DNA of 64,000 bases. Source: Nocardia sp. BMG51109 (GTDB taxonomy: Bacteria > Actinomycetota > Actinomycetes > Mycobacteriales > Mycobacteriaceae). The notes beneath the pieces are model-generated. The model was given only the letters and a program-made list of their open reading frames with translations, ran no database searches and was not told the DNA's origin. Position numbers and translations under genes: made by a program. Below are positions 26,735 through 35,923 of the stretch, in pieces (within the stretch, counting starts at the first letter, position 1; every line of letters begins with the position of its first letter). The stretch is taken from positions 4,030,001 through 4,094,000 of the forward strand of contig NZ_JAFQ01000004.1 in NCBI RefSeq assembly GCF_000526215.1. The letters run 5' to 3'.

Positions 26735-28378
26735 GTGACGGAATGGAGTATCGCCGCGGCGTTCGACGCCGTCGCGACCGCGGTGCCGGACCGGACGATG
26801 ACCGTCTGCGGCGGCCGCAGAAGCACATTCGCCGAGTCCGCGCTGCGCACCCGCCGGTTCGCCAACTATCTGGCGGCCCGCGGTTTCGGCGAGCAGACCC
26901 CGCGAGACCGGCTCGACCGGTGGGAATGCGTCCAGGACCGGATCGCGCTGATCATGCGCAACGACCGGTATCTCGACGCGCTGATCGGCTGTATGAAGGC
27001 CCGGGCCGTCCCGGTCAACGTCAACTACCACTACACGCGCCGGGAGATCCGCGAGCTGCTGGCCTATATCCGGCCGCGCGGCATCGTCTACCACCGGTCG
27101 TTCGGCCCGCTCCTGGCCGAGGCCGTGCCGGACGGCGTGGAGCTGCTGGTGTCGGTCGACGACGGTGCCGAGACCGCCGAGCCGGCGGGCGCGGTGCCGT
27201 TCGAGGACGTGGTGACTCTCGGTGACGCCGAGCGGGTCATCGCGACGACGCCCGACGACCTGATCATGCTGTGCACCGGCGGTACCACCGGGCGGCCCAA
27301 AGGCGTGCTGTGGCGGCAGAGCGATCTGTACGTGTCGGCGATGAACGGCGCCGATCACGAATCCGCCTCGGCCCTGCACGATCTCGCCCGTTCGACCGGT
27401 CAGGTCTGGTACGCGGTCTCGCCGCTGTCGCACGCCGCCGGCATCATGACCGCGTTCGCCGGACTGCTGGCCGGACAGACCATCGTCCTGTACGACGACC
27501 GGAACTCCTTCGACCCGCGGGTCGCCATCGACACCGCACGGCGCGAGAACGCGGCCCTGATGACGATCGTGGGCGATGCCTACGCCGGACCGCTGGTGCG
27601 CGAACTGCGTTCGGGCGGAGCCGATCTGCCGTCCTTGTTCGCCATCGGGACGGGCGGAGCGGCGACCAACCCGCAGCACAGACGGCAGCTGCTGGAACTG
27701 CTTCCGCACGTGATGATCGTGGAGGGGTACGGCGCGTCGGAGACCGGTGGCATGGCCTACGGGCGAAGTAAGCACGGCGCCGAGGTCGAGACCTTCGAGC
27801 CCATGCCCGGCGGCACGGCCGTATCGCACGACCGCACGCGCTTTCTCGAACCGGGCGACCCGGAGACCGGCTGGGCCGCCAGGATCGGCCGAGTTCCCCT
27901 GGGCTACTTCGACGATCGCGAGGCCACCGAGCGGACGTTCCCGGAGATCGACGGGCGCCGGACGGCCGTCCCCGGCGATCGGGCGAGGATCGACGCCGAC
28001 GGCACGCTGCGGCTGCTGGGCCGAGATTCGCTGGTGATCAACACCGGCGGCGAGAAGGTGTTCGTCGAAGAGGTCGAGCAGGTACTGCGGGCACACCCGG
28101 GAATCTCCGACGCCCTGGTGGTGGGCCGGCCGAGCCCGCGCTGGGGCCAGGAGGTCGTGGCGCTGGTGTGCCGCCTGCCGGGCGAGGACGTCACCGACCG
28201 GGCGCTGCGGGAGGCGTGCAAGCGCGAGCTCGCCGGATTCAAGGTGCCGAAGGAGTTCGTGTTCGTGGCGGAGATCCGGCGCCTCGGCAACGGCAAGCCC
28301 GACTATCGATGGGCCGCGCGGCGCGCCTCGCAGGAGATCGGTTCGGAGAGTGTCGGTTCGGAGGAAGTAGGGGCATGA
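26735..28378 (+). CDS. Acyl-CoA synthetase (AMP-dependent CoA ligase)
   Basis: A 547-residue adenylate-forming ligase. The P-loop is LCTGGTTGRPKGVLW (about residues 184-198), YGASETGGM is the central motif, and LGNGKPDYRW carries the catalytic Lys. It shares its layout with the ligase at 7333-9003. GTG start at 26735. Its stop overlaps the ATG of the next gene (ATGA), showing tight coupling with the amidohydrolase. It activates an unknown acid feeding the adjacent acyl-CoA dehydrogenases. Confidence 0.9.
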   Translation: MTEWSIAAAFDAVATAVPDRTMTVCGGRRSTFAESALRTRRFANYLAARGFGEQTPRDRLDRWECVQDRIALIMRNDRYLDALIGCMKARAVPVNVNYHYTRREIRELLAYIRPRGIVYHRSFGPLLAEAVPDGVELLVSVDDGAETAEPAGAVPFEDVVTLGDAERVIATTPDDLIMLCTGGTTGRPKGVLWRQSDLYVSAMNGADHESASALHDLARSTGQVWYAVSPLSHAAGIMTAFAGLLAGQTIVLYDDRNSFDPRVAIDTARRENAALMTIVGDAYAGPLVRELRSGGADLPSLFAIGTGGAATNPQHRRQLLELLPHVMIVEGYGASETGGMAYGRSKHGAEVETFEPMPGGTAVSHDRTRFLEPGDPETGWAARIGRVPLGYFDDREATERTFPEIDGRRTAVPGDRARIDADGTLRLLGRDSLVINTGGEKVFVEEVEQVLRAHPGISDALVVGRPSPRWGQEVVALVCRLPGEDVTDRALREACKRELAGFKVPKEFVFVAEIRRLGNGKPDYRWAARRASQEIGSESVGSEEVGA

Positions 28379-29238
28379 CTGTGCGCAAAGTGATCGACGG
28401 CCTGGTGAACGTTCATTTCGGCGAGCGCGAGCAGCCGTCCTGGATGCAGAAGGTGCGCGACGACTATTTCAAGGGCCCCGCCTCGCTGTACGCCCAGGTG
28501 GATCTCGCCGAGTTGCTGGAGGAGATGGACGAGCAGGGTGTCGAGAAGGCCGTTCTGATGTATTCGATGGCGAAACCGTCGAATACCGCGCTGAAATTCG
28601 CCGAGGCGCGGCCGGACCGCTTCTCGCTGGCGATCAACGGGGTCGACCTGCTGCATCCGGTCGCCTCCCTGCGCGAACTCGACGCCCTGGTGCGTGACCT
28701 TCCGGTGACCTATACGGCGGCGGGGCCGAGTTTCTGGGGCGACGGACAATATCCGCCGACCGACGCCGTCTACTATCCGCTGTACTACAAATGCGCGGAG
28801 CTGGGCCTGCCGCTGTGCATGAACACCGGAATTCCGGGACCGCCGATTCCGGGTGAGGTACAGAATCCGATCTACCTGGACCGGGTGTGCTACCGGTTCC
28901 CGGAACTCCGGTTGTGCATGATCCACGGCGCCGATCCGTGGTGGGACACCGCGATCCGGCTGCTGTTGAAATACGAGAACCTGCGCATGATGACGTCGGC
29001 GTGGTCGCCCAAGCGGCTGCCGGAGAGTCTGTTGCACTTCATGCGGACCAGGGGCAAGCAGAAGGTGATCTTCGGATCGGATTGGCCGGTGCTGGCCATG
29101 CGCCGCGTGGTGCCCGAGGCGCTGGCGCTCGACCTTCCCGAGGACGTGCTGGACAACTATCTCTACAACAACGCCGAGGAATTCTTCTTCGCCGGCCGAT
29201 CCGTCGGCGACCAGGGCGCGCGCCGGAACGAGGAGTGA
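28375..29238 (+). CDS. Amidohydrolase family protein (short form)
   Basis: A 287-residue amidohydrolase-2-type protein, shorter than its neighbours (about 400). The N-terminus has GLVNVHFG, which keeps only one His of the metal motif; the C-terminal KVIFGSDWPVL retains the Asp. ICMIHGAD-type and GIPGPP segments match decarboxylase-like relatives. The ATG at 28375 overlaps the ligase stop by four bases and GGAGGAAGTAGG lies upstream, so this start is firm although the frame is open to 28168. Probably hydrolyses or decarboxylates a pathway intermediate. Confidence 0.85.
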   Translation: MTVRKVIDGLVNVHFGEREQPSWMQKVRDDYFKGPASLYAQVDLAELLEEMDEQGVEKAVLMYSMAKPSNTALKFAEARPDRFSLAINGVDLLHPVASLRELDALVRDLPVTYTAAGPSFWGDGQYPPTDAVYYPLYYKCAELGLPLCMNTGIPGPPIPGEVQNPIYLDRVCYRFPELRLCMIHGADPWWDTAIRLLLKYENLRMMTSAWSPKRLPESLLHFMRTRGKQKVIFGSDWPVLAMRRVVPEALALDLPEDVLDNYLYNNAEEFFFAGRSVGDQGARRNEE

Positions 29239-29243
29239 GGACG

Positions 29244-30290
29244 ATGGATCGCTACGAATTGCGCAGGCAGGATTACAGCCTGTCCGAGGACCAGACGGAA
29301 CTTCAGGCGGTGTACGCGAAATTCTTCAAGTCGCGGTGCCCGCTGGAGGTGGTGCGCGCGGCGGAGCCGACGGGCTTCGACAAGAATCTGTGGGAGCAGC
29401 TGTGCGCGACCGGAGCGACCACGATGGCACTGCCGGAAACGGCGGGCGGTGACGGCGCGACACTGGTCGACCTCGCCCTGGTCGCGGAGGAACTCGGCCG
29501 CGTCCTCGCGCCGGTGCCGTGGATCGACCATGTCTGCGCGGTCCGGCTGCTCGCGCGGCTGGGGGCACTGCCGCCCGGCACCGACGGTGCGGCCGAGGTG
29601 GCCGAGGGCAGGCAGGTGGTCGCGCTGGATCCGCGCCTGGATTCCACCGCGGGGCGCCGGCTCATCGCGTCGGGATCGGTCGCCGATCACATCGTGCTGC
29701 GCGACGGCGACGACATCGTCCGGCTGAGCCCTGCCACCCGGCCGGCGCAGGTCGACAACATCGGCCGCATGCCGATGGCGTGGGTCGACCCGGCCGCGGT
29801 CGATCAGCGGACCGTGCTGGCGACCGGGTCCGCGGCGCCGGCGGACTACGAGCGGGCCCTCGACGAATGGCGGGTGCTCACCGCGGCCGCGCTGGTCGGT
29901 CTCGTCGACGAAACCCTGCGCGTGGCAGTCGAATTCGCGAAGAACCGCTACACCATGGGTGTGCCGATCTCGACGTTGCAGGGCATCTCCCATCCGCTGG
30001 CCAATATCGCGATCGTCGTCCAGGGCGGCCGCAACCTGGTCCGGCGGGCGGCCTGGTTCCTCGAATACGAACCGGATGTGCAGCCCGAACTCGCGTCGGC
30101 CGCCTTCGTGTATCTGGCCGAGGAGGCGGCCCGGGCGGCGACCATGGCGGTGCACGTGCAGGGCGGACTGGGCGTCGCGACGGAGTCGGCCGCGTCGGCA
30201 TATCTGTTGCGCGCCAGGGGATGGCCGCTGGCGGCGGGCGACCCGGGCGCCAGCGCGGTCCGTGTCGCCGAACTCGCCGCGCGCACGTAG
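29244..30290 (+). CDS. Acyl-CoA dehydrogenase family protein (short, beta-type)
   Basis: A 348-residue acyl-CoA dehydrogenase of the short type. An N-terminal helical domain (SLSEDQTELQAVYAKFF) and a C-terminal VHVQGGLGVATESAASAYL are visible; the middle domain lacks the usual long FAD-binding TE-x-GS stretch. It is followed 13 bp later by a full-length relative. In steroid catabolism such adjacent short and long genes encode alpha2-beta2 heterotetramers, and the same is inferred here. GAGG precedes the ATG by five bases. Confidence 0.87.
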   Translation: MDRYELRRQDYSLSEDQTELQAVYAKFFKSRCPLEVVRAAEPTGFDKNLWEQLCATGATTMALPETAGGDGATLVDLALVAEELGRVLAPVPWIDHVCAVRLLARLGALPPGTDGAAEVAEGRQVVALDPRLDSTAGRRLIASGSVADHIVLRDGDDIVRLSPATRPAQVDNIGRMPMAWVDPAAVDQRTVLATGSAAPADYERALDEWRVLTAAALVGLVDETLRVAVEFAKNRYTMGVPISTLQGISHPLANIAIVVQGGRNLVRRAAWFLEYEPDVQPELASAAFVYLAEEAARAATMAVHVQGGLGVATESAASAYLLRARGWPLAAGDPGASAVRVAELAART

Positions 30291-30303
30291 CAAGGAGTTA
30301 CCG

Positions 30304-31497
30304 ATGGACTTTTCCCGAGTCGAACTCTCCGCGGACGACGCGGCATTCCACGATCGCGTACGGCAGTTTCTCGACACCCACGTCACCGACGACGTCCGGC
30401 GGCGCGATCGCGAAACCGGTGACAACTTCGACGAAGGTGTGCACCTGGCGATGGGCGCCGACGGGTGGCTGTCGGCCGAGATGAACACCGGCGCCGACGG
30501 CGGGATGACCCGGGTGCAGCGACGGATCTGGGATCTGGAGAAGCGGCGCGTGCACGTCCCGTGGGTCACCTGGGGCACCACGATCATCGTGGCGCAATCC
30601 GTGCGGCAGTTCGGATCACCCGAGTTGCGGGCGGAGGTGCTGCCGCGGGTGCCCACCGGCGAGGTCCGGTTGTGCCTGGGCTACACCGAGCCCGACGGCG
30701 GGTCCGATGTCGCGACGTGCAAGACCCGCGCGGTGCGCGACGGGGACGGCTGGATCGTCAACGGCGCCAAGATGTTCACCACCGGCGCGCACAACTGCCA
30801 ATACGTCTTCCTGATCACGAACACCGACCCGCAGGCGCGAAAGCACAAGAGCCTCACCATGTTCCTGGTGCCGCTGGACACCCCGGGCATCGAGATCCAG
30901 GGCATCCGGACGGTGGACGGGGATCGCACCAACATCGTCTACTACGGCGATGTGCGCGTTGCCGACAAGTACCGGCTGGGCGAGGTGAACGACGGCTGGC
31001 GGGTGCTCATGGAACCGCTGAGCGTCGAGCACGGCGTGGTCGACGCGGACGCGGACGGCCTGCAGGACGTCTCGGTCCTGGTGCACCAGGGCACGGTCAT
31101 GGCCGTCTCGGCCGACCGGGTCGCGGCGGCAGCGGGCCGTCGGGGACCGGACGGCCGCCGGCTGCTCGACGACGGATCGGTCGGATATCGGCTGGGCCGC
31201 AGTCTCGCCCGGGTGGAGGCGGCGCTGGCGACGCCGAACATGTTCGGGCGGGTCGCGATCGCGCAGGCGATGCGCGACGTCTCGCCGGACCTGATGGACA
31301 TTCTGGGGGCCGCGGCGGCGCTGCCGATCGAGACCGACGGCGCCGCCGACGACGGCGGTGCCGAATACCTGTACCGCTGGGCGCCGCTGTGCGGCATCTA
31401 CGGCGGCACCCTCGAGGTGTTCCGCAACATGATCGCGCAGCACGTGCTCGGCCTCGGACGTCCCAACTACTCACCGCCCAAGGCGAAAACGAGCTGA
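30304..31497 (+). CDS. Acyl-CoA dehydrogenase family protein
   Basis: A 397-residue acyl-CoA dehydrogenase, paralogous to 9089-10267. GYTEPDGGSDVATCKTRAV and WIVNGAKMFTTGAHN form the FAD and substrate region; GIYGGTLEVFRNMIAQHVLG is the C-terminal active-site region. AAGGAG lies seven bases before the ATG. With the preceding short dehydrogenase it probably forms one heteromeric enzyme. The middle contains a 35-residue variable insertion around AAAAGRRGPDGRR relative to classical members, also seen in its paralogue. Confidence 0.9.
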   Translation: MDFSRVELSADDAAFHDRVRQFLDTHVTDDVRRRDRETGDNFDEGVHLAMGADGWLSAEMNTGADGGMTRVQRRIWDLEKRRVHVPWVTWGTTIIVAQSVRQFGSPELRAEVLPRVPTGEVRLCLGYTEPDGGSDVATCKTRAVRDGDGWIVNGAKMFTTGAHNCQYVFLITNTDPQARKHKSLTMFLVPLDTPGIEIQGIRTVDGDRTNIVYYGDVRVADKYRLGEVNDGWRVLMEPLSVEHGVVDADADGLQDVSVLVHQGTVMAVSADRVAAAAGRRGPDGRRLLDDGSVGYRLGRSLARVEAALATPNMFGRVAIAQAMRDVSPDLMDILGAAAALPIETDGAADDGGAEYLYRWAPLCGIYGGTLEVFRNMIAQHVLGLGRPNYSPPKAKTS

Positions 31498-31512
31498 GAG
31501 GAGCGTGCGGCC

Positions 31513-32712
31513 ATGCCGTCACGACAGGTCGGATTTCCGGTGTTCGACGCCGACAATCACATGTACGAGACGCGGGATGCGCTGACCAAGTTCCTGCCCG
31601 ACCGGGCCAGGAACACGATCCGCTACGTCGATATGGACGGGCGCACGAAGATCGTGGTGCGCAATATGATCAGCGAGTTCATCCCGAACCCCACCTTCTC
31701 CGTGGTGGCGAAACCCGGTGCGCAGGAAGACTATTTCCGGCACGGGAACCCGGAGGGGAAGTCCGCCCGGGAGATCATGGGCGAGCCGATGAAGTCGATC
31801 CCGGCGTTCCGCGAGCCGGCGGCCCGGCTGGCGAAGATGGACGAACTCGGCATCGACTACGCCCTGATGTTCCCCACCCTGGCCAGCCTGGTGGAGGAGC
31901 GGCTCAAGGACGATCCGCGGCTGACCCACGATGTCATCCACGCGCTCAACCAGTGGATGTACGAGCAGTGGACCTTCGACTACGAGGGCCGCATCTTCGC
32001 GGTGCCGGTGGTCACGCTGCCGATCGTGGACCGGGCGCTGGAGGAGTTGGAGTGGTGTCTCGAGCGCGGCGCCCGCACCGTGCTGGTACGTCCCGCGCCG
32101 GTGCCCGGATTCGAGGGCAGCCGGTCGTTCGGCCTGGAGGAGTTCGATCCGTTCTGGAAAGCCTGTGTGCGGGCGGGGATTCCGGTCTCGATGCACGCCT
32201 CGGACAGCGGCTACTCGGACGTGCTGAACGTCTGGGAGCCGGCCGCGGAGTACAAGCCGTTCATTCCCACCGCATTCCGCACCGCCGCCCTGGGCAGCCG
32301 CGCGATCGAGGACGCCATGGCGGCGCTCACCTGCCACGGCGCGCTGTCGCGGGTGCCGGACCTGAAGGTGGTGCTGATCGAGAACGGCGCCGACTGGCTG
32401 CCGACGCTGTTCCGCAATCTGGAGCACGCCTACGCCAAGCTGCCGCACCTGTTCCCGGAGGACCCGATCGAGGCGTTCAAGCGGTGCGTCTACGTGAATC
32501 CCTTCTGGGAGGACAACTATGCCGAGGTCGTCGAGTTGCTGGGTGCCGATCACGTCATTTTCGGCTCCGACTGGCCGCACCCCGAGGGCCTCCAGGATCC
32601 GCTGAGCCTGCTCGACTACTTCGGCGGGATCTCCGACGAGGACGTCCGGAAGATCATGGGCGGCAACATGGTGCGACTGCTGGGCCTGGAATCCAAGATC
32701 GCTGCCGACTGA
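31513..32712 (+). CDS. Amidohydrolase family protein
   Basis: A 399-residue amidohydrolase-2-type metalloenzyme. VFDADNHMYETRDA carries the N-terminal D-x-H site; ASDSGYSDVL and FGSDWPHPEGLQD provide the later metal and active-site residues. Clearly related to 25427-26632 (both have VRPAPVPG and a GSDWPHxEG end), so the unit carries a duplicated pair. GAGAGGAG precedes the ATG. It follows the acyl-CoA dehydrogenase by 15 bp. Probable C-C bond hydrolase or decarboxylase; substrate unknown. Confidence 0.88.
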   Translation: MPSRQVGFPVFDADNHMYETRDALTKFLPDRARNTIRYVDMDGRTKIVVRNMISEFIPNPTFSVVAKPGAQEDYFRHGNPEGKSAREIMGEPMKSIPAFREPAARLAKMDELGIDYALMFPTLASLVEERLKDDPRLTHDVIHALNQWMYEQWTFDYEGRIFAVPVVTLPIVDRALEELEWCLERGARTVLVRPAPVPGFEGSRSFGLEEFDPFWKACVRAGIPVSMHASDSGYSDVLNVWEPAAEYKPFIPTAFRTAALGSRAIEDAMAALTCHGALSRVPDLKVVLIENGADWLPTLFRNLEHAYAKLPHLFPEDPIEAFKRCVYVNPFWEDNYAEVVELLGADHVIFGSDWPHPEGLQDPLSLLDYFGGISDEDVRKIMGGNMVRLLGLESKIAAD

Positions 32713-32794
32713 CCGGGTGTCCTGCTGCTGCGAGCGGACCGATGACCCCGGGCACTCGCTGCCACCCCGTCCCTGCCGAAAGGATCGTGCGCCG

Positions 32795-33712
32795 GTGACC
32801 GCGGAACTACTCGCCGACGATGCCGGCTTCGAGACGGTGACGACACGGGTCGTCGACGTCGACGGCATTCCGATGTCGGCACTGTGCGCCGCGGTGGGCG
32901 AGCCTCGCGCCGTGCTGGTGGCCGTGCACGGGGGCGCGACGACCTCGCGATATTTCGACTTTCCGGGCCGGCCGTGGTTGTCGCTGTTGCGCCTCGGTGC
33001 CCGGCTCGGCTTCACCGTGCTGGCCGTGGACCGGCCCGGCTACGGCGCGTCCGCACCGCACGGCCAGGTCTTCGACCCACCGGCCCGGCGCGTGGATGCC
33101 TGCTATCGCGCGATCGATGCGCTGCTGGAGTCGCGCCCGCGGGGAGCCGGGATATTCCTGCTGTCCCATTCCGCCGGGTGCGATCTGGGTGTGCGGATGG
33201 CCGCCGACGCTCGGGGCGCCGGCCTGCTCGGCGTGGAACTGGCCGGCACCGGCCTGCGGAAGCACGCGGACGCGGAACGTCTCATCCAGCAGATGCGCCA
33301 CACTCGCAGCGCCGCGGCCGTCGGCGCACTGCTCTGGCATCCCGATCACCTGTATCCGCCGGAGATCGTCGGGGGCCGGTCGATCAGCTTCCCGAGCCCC
33401 CGGTACGAGGCCGCGGTGGTTCGCGACTGGCCCGCCGACTTCCGGAACCTCGCGGGCCGCGTCACGGTGCCCGTGCGGTTCAGTCACGCCGAGTACGAAC
33501 GATTCTGGCGCTCGGATCCGGAGGCGCTCGCGGAGATCCGGGGATTGTTCCGTGCCGCACCCCGATTCGTGCCCCACGCCCAGCGCGGCAGCGGGCACAA
33601 CCTCAGCGTGGGGGTCGCGGCGGCGGCCTATCACCTCGGCGTGCTGTCGTTCGTCGAGGAGTGCGTGCTGCGCTCGGCCGTGCTCGATTCGACAAGGAGT
33701 CTGCCGCAATGA
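32795..33712 (+). CDS. Alpha/beta hydrolase fold protein
   Basis: A 305-residue alpha/beta hydrolase. VAVHGGATTSRYFDFPG is the oxyanion strand, LLSHSAGCDLG the nucleophile elbow (S-H-S-A-G), and RGSGHNLSVG carries the catalytic His. Members hydrolyse esters, thioesters or C-C bonds. The GTG at 32795 is preferred (GAAAGGA upstream); the frame is open to 32717 with no ribosome binding site. Its stop overlaps the ATG of the LLM gene (ATGA). Specific substrate unknown. Confidence 0.85.
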   Translation: MTAELLADDAGFETVTTRVVDVDGIPMSALCAAVGEPRAVLVAVHGGATTSRYFDFPGRPWLSLLRLGARLGFTVLAVDRPGYGASAPHGQVFDPPARRVDACYRAIDALLESRPRGAGIFLLSHSAGCDLGVRMAADARGAGLLGVELAGTGLRKHADAERLIQQMRHTRSAAAVGALLWHPDHLYPPEIVGGRSISFPSPRYEAAVVRDWPADFRNLAGRVTVPVRFSHAEYERFWRSDPEALAEIRGLFRAAPRFVPHAQRGSGHNLSVGVAAAAYHLGVLSFVEECVLRSAVLDSTRSLPQ

Positions 33713-34623
33713 AATACGTGCTCGAGTACCCGAGCGAACTGCCGGCGGCGTCCGAGGCGTTCCTGCGGCCGGACGTGATGCGCGAGGTCGTCGCGGCGGC
33801 CGAGGCGGCCGGATTCTCCGCGGTGGCGTTGAGCGAGCATCCGGCGCCGTCGGTGAAATGGCGGCGCAACGGCGGGCACAACACTCTCGACCCGATCGCG
33901 GCGCTGAGTTTCATGGCGGGGGTCACCGCACGAATTCGGTTGCTCACCAACCTGTATGTCCTTCCGTTCCGCAATCCGTACCTGTCGGCGAAGGCGCTGG
34001 GCAGCCTGGACCTGGTCTCGGGGGGACGGCTGATCGCGGGGGTGGGGGCGGGCTATCTGCGCGCCGAGTTCGCGGCGCTGGGAGTCGAGCACGAGCGCCG
34101 CGCGGCGCTGCTCGACGAGTCCCTGGCCGCGCTCCGGCAGATCTGGACCGATCCCGAAACTCCCGTCCGGGGAGGTGATTTCGCGGCACCCGGGCCGCTG
34201 TGGTTGCAGCGGCCCGCGCAGCGGCCGCACCCGCCGATCTGGCTCGGCGGCAACGGCCCGCCCGCGTTGCGGCGCGTGGTGCGGCACGGCGACGGCTGGA
34301 TGCCGATCATCGCCGATGCGGCCATGGCCGCCGCGATGCGCACCAGTGCCATCGAAACCCCTGAGCAGTTCGGTGCCGGGGTCACCACGCTGCGGCGGAA
34401 GCTGGCCGCGGCCGACCGGGATCCCGACTCGGTCGACGTGCAGGTCGTGTGCCCGCATCTCGACTTCGGCGACGCGGATACCGTCCGTGCGGCGGAGGCG
34501 TACCTGGACGATCTCGAAAAACGCGGTGCCACTTGGGCCGTGGTGCATGTCGACGGTTCGAGCCCCGAGGCCGCGGTGCGTTTCGTGCGGCGGTTCGGCG
34601 AGGTCGTCATCACCGCGCGGTGA
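33709..34623 (+). CDS. LLM class F420-dependent oxidoreductase
   Basis: A 304-residue luciferase-like monooxygenase-fold enzyme. SEHPAPSVKWRRNGGHNTLD, ARIRLLTNLYVLPFRNP and GGRLIAGVGAGYL are typical of actinobacterial F420-using members. It probably oxidises or reduces a pathway intermediate with F420, but FMN use cannot be ruled out. AAGGAG lies ten bases before the ATG, which overlaps the stop of the hydrolase. Last gene of the eight-gene unit beginning at 25427. Confidence 0.87.
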   Translation: MKYVLEYPSELPAASEAFLRPDVMREVVAAAEAAGFSAVALSEHPAPSVKWRRNGGHNTLDPIAALSFMAGVTARIRLLTNLYVLPFRNPYLSAKALGSLDLVSGGRLIAGVGAGYLRAEFAALGVEHERRAALLDESLAALRQIWTDPETPVRGGDFAAPGPLWLQRPAQRPHPPIWLGGNGPPALRRVVRHGDGWMPIIADAAMAAAMRTSAIETPEQFGAGVTTLRRKLAAADRDPDSVDVQVVCPHLDFGDADTVRAAEAYLDDLEKRGATWAVVHVDGSSPEAAVRFVRRFGEVVITAR

Positions 34624-34665
34624 GGTGACTGTCCGGCGGCTGGCCAGGCCGCCGCCATATGTATT

Positions 34666-34682
34666 ACTGTAAATGTATCAGT
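34666..34682. promoter_or_regulatory. Operator-like repeat upstream of the Rieske gene
   Basis: ACTGTA-AATGT-ATCAGT fits 8 of 10 specified positions; widened by two bases on each side it is a perfect TTACTG-N9-CAGTAA repeat (34664-34684). It lies 37 bp before the GTG of the Rieske oxygenase. Confidence 0.5.
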
Positions 34683-34718
34683 AAGGCTGTCTCGTCCTCG
34701 GAGGGCTGGAGGTGTCAC

Positions 34719-35732
34719 GTGAAGGTTCCCTTCACCTGGAAGGTCACCGGGTGGTTCATGGTGGGGTGGTCGGCCGAGTTCCCGCACGGCGAGGTCCGCC
34801 CGCTGCGCTACTTCGGTGAGGATCTGGTCGCCTACCGCGACGAATCCGATGAACTGCACATCCTGACCGGCCACTGCCGGCATCTCGGTGCACACATCGG
34901 CTACGGCGGAAAGGTGGTGGGCGACTGTGTCGAATGCCCGTTCCACGGGTGGCGATGGGGGCCCGACGGCCGCAATCGCAGGATTCCGGGCGAGGACCGG
35001 ACGAACCGCGGCCTGCGGTTGCGGGTCTATCCGGTAGTCGAGCGGAACGGCTGCGTATTCATGTGGCACCAGCCGGAGGGCAAGGAGCCGCAGTGGGCCA
35101 TGCCCGACATTCTCGGGCTGTTCCCGGAGGTCGGAACCTCGCCGACGGGCTACTATCGCCCGTACCCGGAGTTCTCCCGCAAGACCGAGCGCGAGCCCGT
35201 GCATCCCCAGGTCGTGCTCGAAAACGGCCCGGACAGTTTGCATTTCGAGTATGTGCACGGCGCCACCGTGACCCCGCGGATGCTGGACTGGAGCGAGATC
35301 GACCACACCTGGAACTTCCTCACCGGCTGGCCCGACGCGCGCAGCGACGACCCGGACAAGATGGCGTTGCGGATCCACGCGCAGATGTTCGGTCTCGGCG
35401 GTTCCATCAGCGCCTTCGAGGGCTCGTCGAAACACCGGCTCATCTTCGCCACGACGCCCGTCGACGACGAATGCTCGGACCTGTTCTACTCGATCTGGTG
35501 GCCGCGGAACCCGGGCGACGACTCCGACGTCCCGCCCCCGGAGGTGCGCGAGCGCGTCGAGAAGCAGTTCCTGGTCACGGTCTGGGAGGACCTCAGCATC
35601 TGGCGCCACCAGGAGTACGTCGAGCATCCGCCGTTGTCCCCGAGGGACGCGAAACCCTATCTGTCGCTACGCAAGTGGGCCAAGCAGTTCTACGAGGTGC
35701 CGCCGGTGGACACCGCGGGCGCTCCGGTGTGA
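34719..35732 (+). CDS. Rieske [2Fe-2S] oxygenase, KshA-like
   Basis: A 337-residue terminal oxygenase. The Rieske cluster ligands are in CRHLGAHIGYGG and CVECPFHGW (C-x-H then C-x2-H). The non-heme iron site follows in ENGPDSLHFEYVHGA. Architecture and length resemble the oxygenase of 3-ketosteroid 9-alpha-hydroxylase and related ring hydroxylases, so it probably hydroxylates a polycyclic or alicyclic ring. It needs a reductase; none adjoins it, though a rubredoxin/reductase pair lies at 51.2-52.7 kb. The GTG at 34719 follows GGAGGT; the frame is open to 34659. Confidence 0.9.
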   Translation: MKVPFTWKVTGWFMVGWSAEFPHGEVRPLRYFGEDLVAYRDESDELHILTGHCRHLGAHIGYGGKVVGDCVECPFHGWRWGPDGRNRRIPGEDRTNRGLRLRVYPVVERNGCVFMWHQPEGKEPQWAMPDILGLFPEVGTSPTGYYRPYPEFSRKTEREPVHPQVVLENGPDSLHFEYVHGATVTPRMLDWSEIDHTWNFLTGWPDARSDDPDKMALRIHAQMFGLGGSISAFEGSSKHRLIFATTPVDDECSDLFYSIWWPRNPGDDSDVPPPEVRERVEKQFLVTVWEDLSIWRHQEYVEHPPLSPRDAKPYLSLRKWAKQFYEVPPVDTAGAPV

Positions 35733-35923
35733 GCAGTCGGGCATACGGCGTGAGCGACGGGCCCGGAGTTTGCAGCGCGCGTAATCACGCAGGGCCCTGT
35801 ACGGGCCGTCGTCGGGCGCAGTGGCGGTGACGGCTCCAGCGCTGACACGGGGCCCCGCCCGTGCTACATCTGCAAGGAGCGGAGCCAACCGCGCAGGGCT
35901 CCGCTCATACCGGAAGGAACAGC

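Noticed and set aside
25319..28096. 925-codon open frame on the minus strand opposite the amidohydrolase and CoA ligase
   Set aside because: It has no recognisable motif and is rich in Arg, His and Gly. The plus-strand genes have full motifs and ribosome binding sites.
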